This document shows positions 9,786 through 19,573 of a stretch of 64,000 nucleotides of DNA, piece by piece. The notes beneath the pieces were generated by a model that ran no database searches, was not told where the DNA came from, and saw only the letters and a list, made by a program, of their open reading frames with translations. The DNA comes from Charina bottae (taxonomy: Eukaryota > Chordata > Lepidosauria > Squamata > Charinaidae). A program made the position numbers and the translations under genes. The stretch is from the NCBI GenBank assembly GCA_023362775.1, contig JALMGJ010000016.1:3642001-3706000 (forward strand). The letters run 5' to 3'. Each line of letters begins with the position of its first letter. The stretch's first letter is position 1.

Positions 9786-12278
9786 AAATTACAGTTTGTT
9801 TGTGGTTGCTGTGTTAACAAAATCCTTAGTGATCATCTACCTCCAGTTAGAGTGTTCCTGATTCACAGACTTCTAGAGTGACGTCCCAAAATCTAAATTT
9901 GTAATGGCTGGACAGGATAAAGTCATGCAACCTTTGTAAGGAGGACGGCAAAAAAGAAATAGAAGGGGAAAAGATTCAATCCATTTCCCCATGTGCTGTG
10001 GTGAAAGAACAACTGGTGATTGATGTGGAAGTTTAACAACTTAGAGCATAAAGAAAGTGCTTTCTTAGCTTATACAGAAGTTATGTGACATTTGCCAATT
10101 AATTTTAACATGTTAAATATGTGTTAATATACTGTATCCTGAATTTTAAATATCTACAATTGAGATATTTATCACACCCGCATCAGACCTAAATTGGTAG
10201 TTTGAGAGGACTTGCATTTAACCACATTTCACACTGATTTACAATAGTGCAAAGGGTTACTTCAATCAGTTTTGGGCAATGCTTTAGCATTAGTTTCAGT
10301 TCTAAATTGTTTTTAAAAGCAAAACCAATAAAAATGGGTATCTTCAAATCAGCAAAACCACTTCCTTCAAATAATTATACAGTTGTGCTCTTAGGAACTG
10401 TCCACTTTTCTTCCTCCTACACTTCTGTGAATGCTGTTTATTCTCTGTAATGACATATATTTATTTGCTTTAAAAGGAGTGGTGAACAGGAGCTTGGTCT
10501 TTCAAACCAAAATTGACTGCACTCAAAGAACAAGGGAGAAAAAACAGACCTCCTTTCCTTCTTTGCCACATTTCAAATGCTGTAATTTCCTTTTTGAAGT
10601 AGAGGTCTTCAAAGTGGCTGCAGGGTGATATCCACTTTCTTCAGAATAAGGCTCACTGTTATCACTTCAACTTTCTCTATGGATAGGTAGGTTCACCAGA
10701 TGTCCAGTATTAAGCCAGTCTGCATTTTTTAAAAGATTGCCCTCCATCAGTCTCCAATCCTGTCATGAATTCACCTTTTGCTCCTTGTTATGTCTGCTCT
10801 GCTTTTGTTTAATCCCCCTATGTCCCATGGGATAGAACTTGGAGGCAGTAAGGGTACCCATAGTCATAAGACAGTTTGACATCCAAGGACCCTTGTGGTC
10901 GTGAGTCAGAACGGTATGGGTGGGATTGTTCTGAAGAAGGCAAGCTTTTAAGGGCTGAACCCTAAAGCAAACTTCTTCTTCCTCTTCCTCAACTTCAATT
11001 TGTTTTAATGCTGCCATGACCTCCTAGGGGAAAAAAAAACCAAAATTCCTTGATTAACTGAGAGAGGAGAGAAAGGAAAGGGGAAGAAAACATAGTTGCT
11101 TTTGTGTCTTTAAAAAGAAAAGTGATGGATTGGGGAGAAAAGAGACAGAGCTTTGTGTGGGTTTCCTACTTAGTTTGAATGTAAAGGGAGAGGTATATTG
11201 TAACATTTTTGCATTAGAACTCACTGACTTGTCCAAATTGCATCAATTTGCAAATTCCATCAAAACTCACAGCTTGTCCAGATTGCCAAAATGGAAGATG
11301 TCATTTAATTCAGATTGGTCAAAGAACACACATTTATATCAATGTGTAGAAAGGATAGCCATCATGTATTCTACACCCTGCATCATTATGCTGTGGGCAG
11401 CAGCAGCAAGGGAGTAAGAAATTTTGTTTAATTTTGTTAATAATTTACAAAATTTGTAAATTATTGCAGTGCAGTGTCTTTCCCCCCCCCCTCAAATCCT
11501 CTGTGATATTCCAAGTAGGCAAAAATGTTGCTGAATTTTGCAGAGTATGTTGCCCTAAGAAGAATGACTGTGGTGTTGAAGTTGATTGAGAAATGTTTGG
11601 TGACTCTGATACTCCTAAACATGTAAAAGCTCTTTCTGAGAACATACTAGCACCACATTATGTTCAAAAGCATTTGGATTGCCTTAAGGCAATGATCTGT
11701 CTCTCCCTTTATAACCTCCAATGGAGCTGCCACAAAGTGTTTCCTCGTACTTTTTGATTTTTTTTTTCATTTTGAGAAGAGAGTTCAACATATGTTTTTG
11801 GATTTTTATAGTAACAATGAAGAGACCTCTTAAGCCACTAAAATGCAACCTTGTAACTTCCAATTTGGAGTTGAATAAACCTGCAGGTTAAGTCCTCTGA
11901 CAATGTTAGTATATGTTATTGAAAACACAATGTCTATCAAAACCTAAAAAAAAAGCCAAAAAAGTTTGGTTGTTGCAAACTATTTACTTAGTGTTTTCTG
12001 CAGTGCAGCTAGGAAAACTTATTTTTGATGCATAAAATAATGTTATCAAGATGTATGGCCATTTCAACATTTCTACTAACAGACCAGCCGCAGCAGCTGA
12101 AGGACTTCTGTGATTACATTAAAGTAAATGACTGCAATCCACTGTGGCATGTTTAGACAAGATAGCTATCTCTGCTTCAGACTATTGACTGTTAAAATGC
12201 TGGTGCCTCTTGACAAGTTATTTCCAAGTTTAAGTGAGGACAAATGCCCTCACATATGGAAATGGTTCAGTTATAAGG
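9786..12278. other. unannotated stretch
   Basis: No gene is seen. The interval contains the 54-bp inverted repeat partner at 10075-10128 and otherwise nothing I can name. The ORFs at 10247-10628, 10763-11017 and 11130-11645 lack recognisable domains and have compositions typical of chance frames. Confidence 0.45.
10075..10128. repeat. 54-bp segment, inverted partner of 1396-1449
   Basis: Its reverse complement matches 1396-1449 at 53 of 54 bases. The two lie 8.6 kb apart in opposite orientation. Confidence 0.6.
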
Positions 12279-12290
12279 AAAATTTAGACT

Positions 12291-12528
12291 AGTATTGTCG
12301 AAGGCTTTCACGGCCAGAGTTTGATGGCTGTTGTGGGTCTTCCGGGCTGTGTGGCCGTGTCCTGGAAGTTGTGGTTCCTAACGTTTCTAACGACTCTACC
12401 TGGGCACAGAGATTTCGCTTCTGTCTGTGCTCATGCCCTCTGAAGATGCTGGCCACAGATGCTGGTGAAACGTTAGGAACCACAACTTCCAGAACACGGC
12501 CACACAGCCCGGAAGACCCACAACAGCC
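12291..12528. mobile_element. Penelope-like element, family 1, head-to-head copy
   Basis: Two arms face each other: 12319-12396 and its reverse complement at about 12467-12528 (TTGTGGTTCCTAACGTTTC against GAAACGTTAGGAACCACAA). The left side additionally carries the terminal block starting ATTGTCGAAGGCTTTCACGG. An imperfect 12-bp duplication, AAAATTTAGACT (12279-12290) and AAAATGTAGACT (12529-12540), flanks it. This is a repeat common in lizards and other reptiles. Its assignment to Penelope-like elements rests on the inverted-arm layout and the CTGAAGA...GAAACG motif shared with the next element. Confidence 0.6.
12440..12470 (+). ncRNA. hammerhead-like ribozyme core (family 1)
   Basis: CTGAAGA (12440-12446) is followed by one extra base, then GCTGGC (12448-12453), a 7-base loop, GCTGGT (12461-12466) and GAAA (12467-12470). 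The two 6-mers can pair using three G-U wobbles. CUGANGA plus GAAA around a short helix is the hammerhead core, and Penelope-like elements are known to carry hammerhead motifs. The extra base after CUGANGA is non-canonical, so catalysis is uncertain. Confidence 0.4.
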
Positions 12529-12633
12529 AAAATGTAGACTGTCAGAATGTCGATGAAGGTTCTCAGTCATCCAGGTGGAATTGTCTGTAGCTTGAATCAT
12601 GTCAACTGGATTTCTATTTTCTCAGTGGAAACG

Positions 12634-12663
12634 TTTCGCTCCTTATCCAAGAAGCTTCTTCAG
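12634..12663 (-). ncRNA. hammerhead-like ribozyme core (family 2, copy A, left arm)
   Basis: On the minus strand CTGAAGA begins at 12663, followed by A, GCTTCTT, loop GGAT, AAGGAGC and GAAA ending at 12634. It is identical to the facing arm at 12678-12707. Confidence 0.45.
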
Positions 12664-12677
12664 TGTGAAGAAAGCTA

Positions 12678-12707
12678 CTGAAGAAGCTTCTTGGATAAGG
12701 AGCGAAA
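12678..12707 (+). ncRNA. hammerhead-like ribozyme core (family 2, copy A, right arm)
   Basis: CTGAAGA occupies 12678-12684, then A. GCTTCTT (12686-12692) pairs with AAGGAGC (12697-12703) across the loop GGAT with one G-U pair, and GAAA is 12704-12707. The following ACGT could form a very short helix III, most plausibly in a dimer. Confidence 0.45.
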
Positions 12708-12766
12708 CGTTTCCACTGAGAAAATAGAAATCCAGTTGACATGATTCAAGCTATAGACTGTCAGAA

Positions 12767-13839
12767 CTTTCATCTTTTTCTTCCCTTGTGAAATTGCTTA
12801 CATTATTTATTTAATCAACAGGGGCAATAGAAACTATGTCATTCAGCAGCATCTCAGTGCATGAATTCATCACTGCTACCTGTAGAAAACTTGAGAGTAA
12901 AGGAGTTTCTTGAGCAGCAGTTAAGCTCAAGCAACTACTAACACCAAATGCTTGCAATCTAAAAGAAACTAATTTGGATGCACTGGGTAGGAATGTAGCA
13001 TTGTTGAGAGTGGAACTGGTAAGTTGCCAGAGAAATGACTATTGCTATCTCAAACTTTTAACCAGAGTGACCCAGACTCCATTAAAGAACATGAAAATGA
13101 AGGAATGCCAACATTACTTCTGTATCACGCAACTCATCCAGAAGGTTTACTCAGTGTCTTCTCAGGGATGACTACTGCTTGGAGAGCAGACCAGAAATAG
13201 ACATGGTGAAAGAAGAATTCCAAATCTACATAATCTTTTAGAAAGAGTGCAAAAACTTCTACGGAACTTTGCTAGACAACAGAAAGTTGTTAAACACTAC
13301 CAGGAAAAGACAAAAATATCAGCACTAGCTCCATAGGTTTGATGAGGCATATCTAAAGTTGGAGATCTTTCAGTGTTTTTAAAGAAAATTCTCATCACTG
13401 TCCTCCTTTCTCAGAATATTGTATTGGCCATCCCATGGATAGAGTTGTGCTGGATCACATTAACAGTGCAATCTTATTTATGTTTTCTCAGAAATACACT
13501 CTGTTAGGTTTATGGGAATTTACTCCTGTAGGCTCAGGCCAGAAAGAACAAAATACTGAATTCTTATACAGTACCTGATATAAGAAATCAAAATCATAGA
13601 AGTTTAAAAACAAGTGGTAACTTGAGTCCCTAACCCAATTATTTGCAATTAAAATGCTTCTAACTTGTTTGCTGATTTCAGCTCACTGCATTTCCTGTTC
13701 TCCCTTGGCCTTTAAGCAGACTTAGGTCTTTGTCTGCTCTCTTTATCTTCTAACTGGAGCAGGGGAAATAAACTCTCCAGCAGAGTTGTTTTCTTACCCT
13801 TCTCCATTGGGATAGTCAAGGGGTAGGAAAAGCAGAGAG
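12767..13839. other. unannotated stretch with a faint old repeat
   Basis: No gene is seen. Around 13465-13540 the sequence (AGTGCAATCTTATTTATG, then CTCAGAAATACACT and TTTACTCCTGTAGG) resembles a widespread ancient amniote interspersed repeat of palindromic character. A similar trace is at 59.85-59.90 kb. I cannot assign it to a class. Confidence 0.35.
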
Positions 13840-14091
13840 CAGGGCTTTCCAAAGTTTTCCTGCGGCGACACACCAACCCCTGTTGGTGTGTCGTCGCGGG
13901 AAAACCCGGAAGTGCCGCCGTTGTGGCAGCGCGCAAAAACCCGGAAGCGCTGCTGCTGCTTTCGGTTTTTGCGCACCGCCATTGGTGTGTCGCCGTGGGA
14001 AAACCCGGAAGTGCTGATGATGATCAGCACTTCCAGGTTGTGTGGCGACACACCAGACTGTGTGTGGCGACACACAGTTTGGAAAGCTCTG
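13840..14091. mobile_element. hAT-type MITE, copy 1
   Basis: The terminal inverted repeats begin CAGGGCTTTCCAAA on the left and end TTTGGAAAGCTCTG on the right. A perfect 8-bp duplication GCAGAGAG flanks it (13832-13839 and 14092-14099). An 8-bp duplication and CAG...CTG termini are diagnostic of hAT transposons. The interior is GC-rich and repeats a TGTGTCGCC/GGCGACACA unit and AACCCGGAAG. No transposase is encoded, so it depends on an autonomous hAT elsewhere. Several ORFs over it are products of the repeats. Confidence 0.85.
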
Positions 14092-14149
14092 GCAGAGAGA
14101 TTTGAAAATGCTGTCTGAAGTGTAACTTTAAATGGTGGCTCTCTAGAAC

Positions 14150-14445
14150 TTTGACTCAGCCTTTTCTTTCCTTTTGGGAAAGTTTAGGGAGACAGAAAAA
14201 GCTCATAGAACCACTGTCGCAAGGCACTCTTGATGCCCTAAATTGGCAGCTCTTGGAGAGCTGTATGGCTATGGGGAGGGGAGGTGGTGGGTTCCTTTTT
14301 AATGGAATGTGTTCAAGAAGAGGTGATCCAGACATATTTTGGGGTTCCTTTAATTTGGATTCCTGCACTGAGCCAGTGTTAGACTTGATGGCCAAATAGC
14401 CCTTCCAACTAAGACATTATGATACTCTCATCACCAGCAGGGTTG
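14150..14445 (+). mobile_element. old CR1-type LINE 3' end
   Basis: The block at 14340-14430 (GGATTCCTGCACTGAGC, then GACTTGATGGCC and CCCTTCCAACT) matches the pattern of CR1 3' untranslated ends found in sauropsids. It is diverged and has no coding capacity. A second such trace lies at 54.2-54.4 kb. Confidence 0.5.
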
Positions 14446-14605
14446 GAGGCTTTTAAAAAGCCTTTCTGTACATGATAAAGTTACCTGAAGCTTAACACAC
14501 CAGTTTCCTTGGGGAAAATTGATTCCCTTTTAAGGCAACAGATTCCCCATCTCTGCTCTAGACTATCATCAATAACCAGACTAGCTAGGGAAGGATGGAA
14601 AGTGG

Positions 14606-14607
14606 TT

Positions 14608-14656
<49 letters not shown>

Positions 14657-14840
14657 ATGCCAAATGATCCTTCCTCCTACTATTTTCCTCACAACAACAA
14701 CCCTGTGAGGTGAGTTGGGCTGAGAGAGAGTGACTGGACCAAAGTTACCCAGCCGGCTTTCATGCCTAAGGCGGGACTAGAACTCTCAGTCTACTGGTTT
14801 CTAGCCCGTTGCCTTAACCACTGGACCAAACTGGCTGTCT
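14606..14840 (-). mobile_element. MIR-like tRNA SINE, copy 1
   Basis: The minus strand starts with a tRNA-like head (CCAGTTTGGTCCAGTGGTTAA, then GAGTTCTAGTCCC as the B-box region). A core contains AGTCACTCTCTCTCAGCCC and CTCACCTCACAGGGTTGTTG, and an AT-rich tail is capped by a TTTA repeat. Copies of the same family are at 22.43 and 24.78 kb. CORE/MIR-type SINEs use L2-like LINE machinery. Confidence 0.75.
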
Positions 14841-16144
14841 AGTGAATAGTAAGGTTGGAGAATGGATGAGTAACCAGCCTAATTTATCAAATTTCCTTCA
14901 TGATCAGCTACACTCAGACAATATTTTAAATTACACGGTTGATAGTGCAGTTCTGTATGTTTCACAGTATACATGGATAAGAAAAACAAATCCTGAATAT
15001 TTCCACCTAGGATATTCCTGCAATTAATTTCTATTGATGAGCTACTCATATCTGTAGAAGAGAACTATTATTCAAAGTCCTATCAATAACTATAGATACA
15101 TCCAGAAATGGATTCAGTAGGACTTTCTGGCTCATTTATCACACACCTGACCTTTTTTTGAATTGTTTGGCAATTACCTGTTGTGAGAAGGAGGCATAAA
15201 GCTTAGGATCACGGAAGGAACTAATACTGGTAATCAAGATGTATTTATTCTTTTTTATTCTTCACAGAAAGGAAAAAAAAGATTACATCCAAAGCCAGTG
15301 AGATTACTATAAAAGAATTCAATTCTGTTTGATATTTCATCTGCCAGAAATGCCAATAACTGTGATTTTAGCATTTTTCCCTGGAATGCTAGTTTTCCAT
15401 GCTTTGGGTTAAATTCCTCTGTGTCACTTTGTTGTAGCTGATAAAGTTATATAATAAAGAGAGTGGAATATGGTACACTGATTGAAAGTTTTTAAATGTA
15501 ATTTAGTGAAAAATGTGAAAGAAGATTTTAGAGTAGACTAGCATCTTTGAGTTCTTCATTGTTTGAAAATGGGAGTTGATGGCAAGTTGAGAAAGGCAGC
15601 AATGTCCCTTCCTTCTTGCTGTGTGCCACCACAAAATCTTCCTGCAGCAATGATCTTCCTCTCTTCCCTCCATCACTGCCACAATAGCACATTTTCTGTA
15701 TATCTTGATTAGGATCCATGGCATAATTGGTTACCAATAAATATTGTGAGAATGTTGTTTGAAAAAGTTAACATAATTTGGTCTAGTGTAGAGAACAGCC
15801 TTTAAACAGTTATGGACATTTGCAGCTGAAGATCTAGTGTCTTCAGCATTTTTTGGCCAGACATGAAGATTAAACTTTCGTGGTTCAACCCTCATCAGCC
15901 TAGCAAAACAAAAAACAGCACTGAGTAAAGCAGAGAGGACAGCTAAGCATCTCCTGTCATCCAAGGAGAGCTACCAGCTATTATATCACCTACCCACCAA
16001 AATAAGCTTTTCTGCCTTGAGACCATAAAGACATGGCCACTGTGTACAACCACAGAATTGAGCAAGGATAGAGAATTCTTCACTGAATCCTGCCCCAGTG
16101 CTGCTTGTGTATGACCCATGTAAGCAGCCTTGTCCAATTTCTCA
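14841..16144. other. unannotated stretch
   Basis: No gene or named repeat. The minus-strand ORFs at 15503-15964 show no domain I recognise. Confidence 0.4.
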
Positions 16145-16450
16145 TGACTTTCCTAATGTTGTTGTTGTTCAGTTGTTAAGTCGTGTCCGACTCTTCATGA
16201 CCCCATGGACCATAGCACGCCAGGCCTTCCTGTCCTCCACTGCCTCCCGGAGTTTACTCAAGTTCATGTTCATTACGTCGGTAATGCAACCATCTCATCC
16301 TCTGCCATCCCCTTCTCCTTTTGCCTTCAGTCTTTCCCAGCATCAGGGTCTTTTCCAGTGAGTCCTCTCTTTGCATTAGGTGGCCAAAGTATTTCAGCTT
16401 TATGTGGCTTGAATCATGTCAACTGGATTTCTATTTTCTCAGTAGAAACG

Positions 16451-16480
16451 TTTCACTCCTTATCCAAGGAGCTTCTTCAG
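16451..16480 (-). ncRNA. hammerhead-like ribozyme core (copy B, left arm)
   Basis: On the minus strand CTGAAGA starts at 16480, then A, GCTCCTT, GGAT, AAGGAGT and GAAA ending at 16451. The pair next to GAAA has become G-U through a C-to-T change, a CpG-type decay. Confidence 0.4.
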
Positions 16481-16580
16481 TCTGAGTAAAGTTAGTAAGG
16501 GAATCCTTAAATATGTTTCTAGGGTGGCTGTGTGACCTTGCACCTGGGGCTAGGTCATGGTTATTTTGAGATGTTTATTT

Positions 16581-16946
16581 CTAAGTCCCTTTATCATCTA
16601 AAGGAGGATCGTTAAGATTACCCTGCTGCTGTTGAGCTTGCGAAATGGTCTTAATCTTCCTAGGCACAGAAGACAAAGCAGGAAGGAAGATAGGGGAAAG
16701 GTTATGCCTGAGGCCCCCACCTCTATTCAAGGAAGGATTTTCCAAGTTGGCATAAATGGATTCCTTGACCCCTCTCTCAAACCACCTATCTTCTCTGTCT
16801 AAAATGTGAACATTAATGTCCTCAAATGAGTGTCCTTTTTCCTTTAGATGAAGATAAACTGCTGACTCTGGTCCTGTGGTGTTACTTCTCCTGTGTTGGG
16901 CCATCCTCCTGTACAAAGGTTGTTTGGTTTCTCCAATGTAGAGTTC
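16581..16946 (-). pseudogene. Penelope-like GIY-YIG endonuclease C-terminal fragment
   Basis: Reading the minus strand from about 16946, the frame begins ELYIGETKQPLYRRMAQHRR, containing the YIG half of the GIY-YIG motif and the following arginine and histidine. It continues AVYLHLKEKGHSFED, VHILDREDRWFERGVKESIY and ENPSLNRGGG. These are typical of the C-terminal endonuclease of EN-containing Penelope-like elements, which nicks the target for reverse transcription. The reverse transcriptase is absent because of 5' truncation, so the fragment is not functional alone. Confidence 0.75.
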
Positions 16947-17104
16947 AAGCTCAACAGCAGCATGGTAAACTTAACGATCCTCCTTTAGATGATAAAGGGA
17001 CTTAGAAACAACATCTCAAAATCACCATGACCTAGCCCCAGGTGCAAGGTCACACAGCCACCCTAGAAACATATTTAAGGATTCCCTTACTAACTTTACT
17101 CAGA

Positions 17105-17134
17105 CTGAAGAAGCTCCTTGGATAAGGAGTGAAA
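17105..17134 (+). ncRNA. hammerhead-like ribozyme core (copy B, right arm)
   Basis: CTGAAGA is 17105-17111. GCTCCTT (17113-17119) pairs with AAGGAGT (17124-17130) across GGAT, and GAAA is 17131-17134. Compared with copy A, one U-G pair of the helix is C-G here, so pairing is conserved through sequence change. Confidence 0.4.
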
Positions 17135-17282
17135 CGTTTCTACTGAGAAAATAGAAATCCAGTTGACATGATTCAAGCCACAGACTGTTCCACCTGGATG
17201 ACTGAGAACCTTCATCGACATATTTCAGCTTTAGCTTCAGTATCTGTCCTTCCAATGAGCAGTCAGGTTTGACTTTCCTAAT

Positions 17283-18130
17283 AGTTAACTTTTTTTAAAA
17301 AAAAAGTTTATTTAAAACTTTGCTCTTCTGTCTGATGGACAGCTTGTGTAAGACCAAAACATGCATAATTTGATAAAAATGATTATTAATATAATTAGCA
17401 TAATTTTATACATATATACATACATACATACATACATACATACATACATACATACCCACACACACACACACACACACAACCTGCTTAACATTCCTTTTCT
17501 TTGTTTGTTAGGTTTAAGTTGTTTTTCCTCTAAGAGTTCTGGGAAGCCTATGGTGGGTGGGTGGGGGGCATCTTTCATTTTATCCCAAAACAATCCAGAG
17601 AATTAGGTTGGGCTGACTAACCCCAATTCCCCCACTGAGTTTCCATAGCTGAGAGAGTGATTTTTTTTTAATAAAATGAATGACAGGAACAAAAAGTTAT
17701 ATCAACTGTAAATGAAAACATGACAAGGGACAGAGAGAGAGCAGAGTTTGCTAGATGTGTAAGAGAAAACTCAGTAGATAAATGTCAGAGCAAGTTTATG
17801 GCTAACAGAAATAACCATTAAAAGAGCCTAGAACTTCATGTTCAGAAAGTCAAAGACTACCGTGAAGGCAATGGAAATGAAAAGATGCACCACTGGACTT
17901 AGAACAAAAAAACAAAAAAGTTGAAAGGAAAGAAAGATAGTAATTTTAAAAAATCCTACTGGGTTTCACATCAGGGATGTTCTGCATATGACACTTATAT
18001 TAAAACCATTGTGCTAGCATAGAAAACCTCATGTAACAGAGTATGTCCCAGATGTTACAGATGTTATTTAGGAAAAGCAGGAGAAATACAAGAAAGAGAT
18101 TTTTATTTTAAAGTTGCTTGTTGTGCCTGC
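17283..18130. other. unannotated stretch with a microsatellite
   Basis: No gene is seen. The (TACA)n(CA)n tract at 17409-17480 is listed separately. Confidence 0.4.
17409..17480 (+). repeat. (TACA)n(CA)n microsatellite
   Basis: About ten TACA units followed by about eleven CA units. Confidence 0.9.
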
Positions 18131-18147
18131 ATTTATTTATTTATTTA

Positions 18148-18182
<35 letters not shown>

Positions 18183-18600
18183 TCTATAGCCGCCCATCTC
18201 AACAAGTGACTCTGAGTGGCTTACATTAATAAAAACCATAAAACAGTTAAAGCAATTACAATTAAAATACAAAATAAATATACATGACTGCCCAGTAAGG
18301 AATGTATGGGTGTTAATATAACCAAGAAACTGGACCATTCCCATGTTCAGGGCCCCAGGCCTGGGAACATAGCCACGTCTTCACGGCCTTGCAAAAGGAC
18401 AACAGGGTCAGGCACATCCTGATCTCTGAAGGGAGAATATTCCAGAGGGCAGGGGCTATGGTAGAGAAAGCGCGCCTTCTAGTCCCCGCCAACCGACATT
18501 CCTTGGCTGACGGGACCCGTAGCATACCCAGCCTACCAGATTGAATTGGACGGGTAGAAACAACTGGGAAAAGACGGTCCCTTAGGTTATCCATTGTGCT
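18131..18600 (-). mobile_element. CR1/L2-type LINE 3' end
   Basis: On the minus strand a frame at 18313-18594 reads DNLRDRLFPVVSTRP, RRAFSTIAPALWNILPSEIR and KTWLCSQAWG, the C-terminal end of the ORF2 of this LINE group. A 3' untranslated region follows with the CCGCCCATCTCA block (plus-strand 18190), ending in TTGA/TTTA units at 18131-18181. The plus-strand copy at 25.03-25.79 kb aligns with it (FSVVVPALWNILPLEMR). Confidence 0.75.
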
Positions 18601-18659
18601 TTACCCTTAGGTAATATATGTGCTTTTTGATGCTTTAATTTTGTATATATACTTTTAAT

Positions 18660-18753
18660 TTAACTTTATGTTTGTGTATACTGTATGTATGTATATGTAT
18701 GTGTATGTATACGTGTGTGTGTATACACACACATATTTACATATAGTCAATGC

Positions 18754-18797
<44 letters not shown>
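18660..18797 (+). repeat. (TATG/TG)n and (CA)n microsatellite
   Basis: A degenerate TG/TATG tract leads into about 21 CA units at 18755-18797. Confidence 0.85.
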
Positions 18798-18800
<3 letters not shown>

Positions 18801-19119
18801 TTGTCCAGCAAGACCACCCACAGAAAGGAAAGCAATCAGCAGTTGCTTTCCTGGAAGGGAAAGTTGGGAAGGCACAGTTATTGGGGGAATTGTCCAGTGA
18901 GAGGATATTGTAGTCTGAAGTCTGGATTGAATATCTTGCAAACTTCTAGCAAAGCATCTTAGTAAGGAGAGGATTTTCTAAAGCTAGTTTAGAGTCAAGC
19001 TGGCATAAGCACAAGACAAGAGCAGCTTCAGCATGCAGTACAGACATACTGTTTGAAAAGGAAAGCTAAGAAAGAAAATGTATGAAAGTATTTCAAGTAC
19101 CACAAATAAATATCATTCT

Positions 19120-19156
<37 letters not shown>

Positions 19157-19183
19157 TGCATGTATGAAATTCTATTCATTTCA
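18798..19183. other. unannotated stretch
   Basis: No gene. It contains a short (TC)n(AC)n tract at about 19118-19157. Confidence 0.4.
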
Positions 19184-19191
19184 TTCTATAG

Positions 19192-19565
19192 CAGAGCTTT
19201 CCAAACTGTGTGTCGCCACACAAAAGTGTGTCGCCACACACAGCGTGGTGTGTCGCCACACCACCCGGAAGCGGTGGCGCGCGCGTGCATGGCGGCCGCC
19301 ATGCACGCGCGTGCCGCCGCACACCCCCTGCGCCGCCGCACGCCGCTCCCGCGCCGCCACCGTGCGTGCGCGCGCCGCCGCACGCCCCCCGCGCCGCCGC
19401 ACGCCCCTCCCGCGCCACCACCGTGCGCGCACGCGCCACCGCACGCCCCCCGCGCCGCTGCCGTGCGTGCGCGCTGCCGCACACACCTCCGCGCCATCGC
19501 CGTGCGCGCGCGTGTCACTGCCGCCGCCGGGTGTGTCGCCAGCAGCGGCACTTTGGAAAGCCCTG
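19192..19565. mobile_element. hAT-type MITE, copy 2, with GC-rich core
   Basis: It starts CAGAGCTTTCCAAACTGTG and ends CTTTGGAAAGCCCTG. A perfect 8-bp duplication TTCTATAG lies at 19184-19191 and 19566-19573. It belongs to the same family as 13840-14091 by termini and by the TGTGTCGCCACAC units. The interior, 19280-19530, is an extremely CpG-rich degenerate tandem array of a GCCGCCGCACGCC-like unit, which creates long arginine/alanine ORFs in every frame. These ORFs are not genes. Confidence 0.88.
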
Positions 19566-19573
19566 TTCTATAG

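Larger units (their letters stand above)
12548..12753. mobile_element. Penelope-like element, family 2, copy A (terminal hairpin only)
   Basis: This 206-bp insertion is almost entirely an inverted repeat: 12590-12665 faces 12677-12753 with a short spacer. The left end carries the terminal block that reads, on the minus strand, CCACCTGGATGACTGAGAAC then CTTCATCGACA. A perfect 13-bp duplication, TAGACTGTCAGAA, lies at 12535-12547 and 12754-12766. The duplication overlaps that of the neighbouring family 1 element, so this copy inserted at the edge of the earlier one. No coding sequence is left. Confidence 0.75.
16403..17220. mobile_element. Penelope-like element, family 2, copy B (head-to-head, with endonuclease relic)
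   Basis: This 818-bp insertion has long facing arms, about 16403-16639 and 16946-17182, with only a few mismatches. They enclose a minus-strand GIY-YIG endonuclease fragment. The right end carries the full terminal block ending CCTTCATCGACA, while the left arm stops short of it. The target is the Bov-B sequence, and the 13-bp duplication TATTTCAGCTTTA is at 16390-16402 and 17221-17233. The truncated head-to-head form with one intact end is characteristic of Penelope-like retroelements. Confidence 0.8.
16158..17269 (-). mobile_element. Bov-B LINE 3' end, copy 2, split by a Penelope-like element
   Basis: The Bov-B 3' end (GTT units then CAGTTGTTAAGTCGTGTCCG) runs from 16158 to 16402 and resumes at 17221-17269. 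A 13-bp duplication TGACTTTCCTAAT (16145-16157 and 17270-17282) frames it. Without the insert only about 280 bp of LINE would remain, corresponding to plus-strand positions about 3970-4260 of copy 1. It also has a small deletion near 16287 relative to copy 1. It has no coding value beyond a C-terminal scrap of ORF2. Confidence 0.85.

Noticed and set aside
3301..18800. Dispersed CA/TACA/TA tracts considered as a CRISPR-like or satellite array
   Set aside because: They are ordinary microsatellites with no regular spacers and different units at each place.
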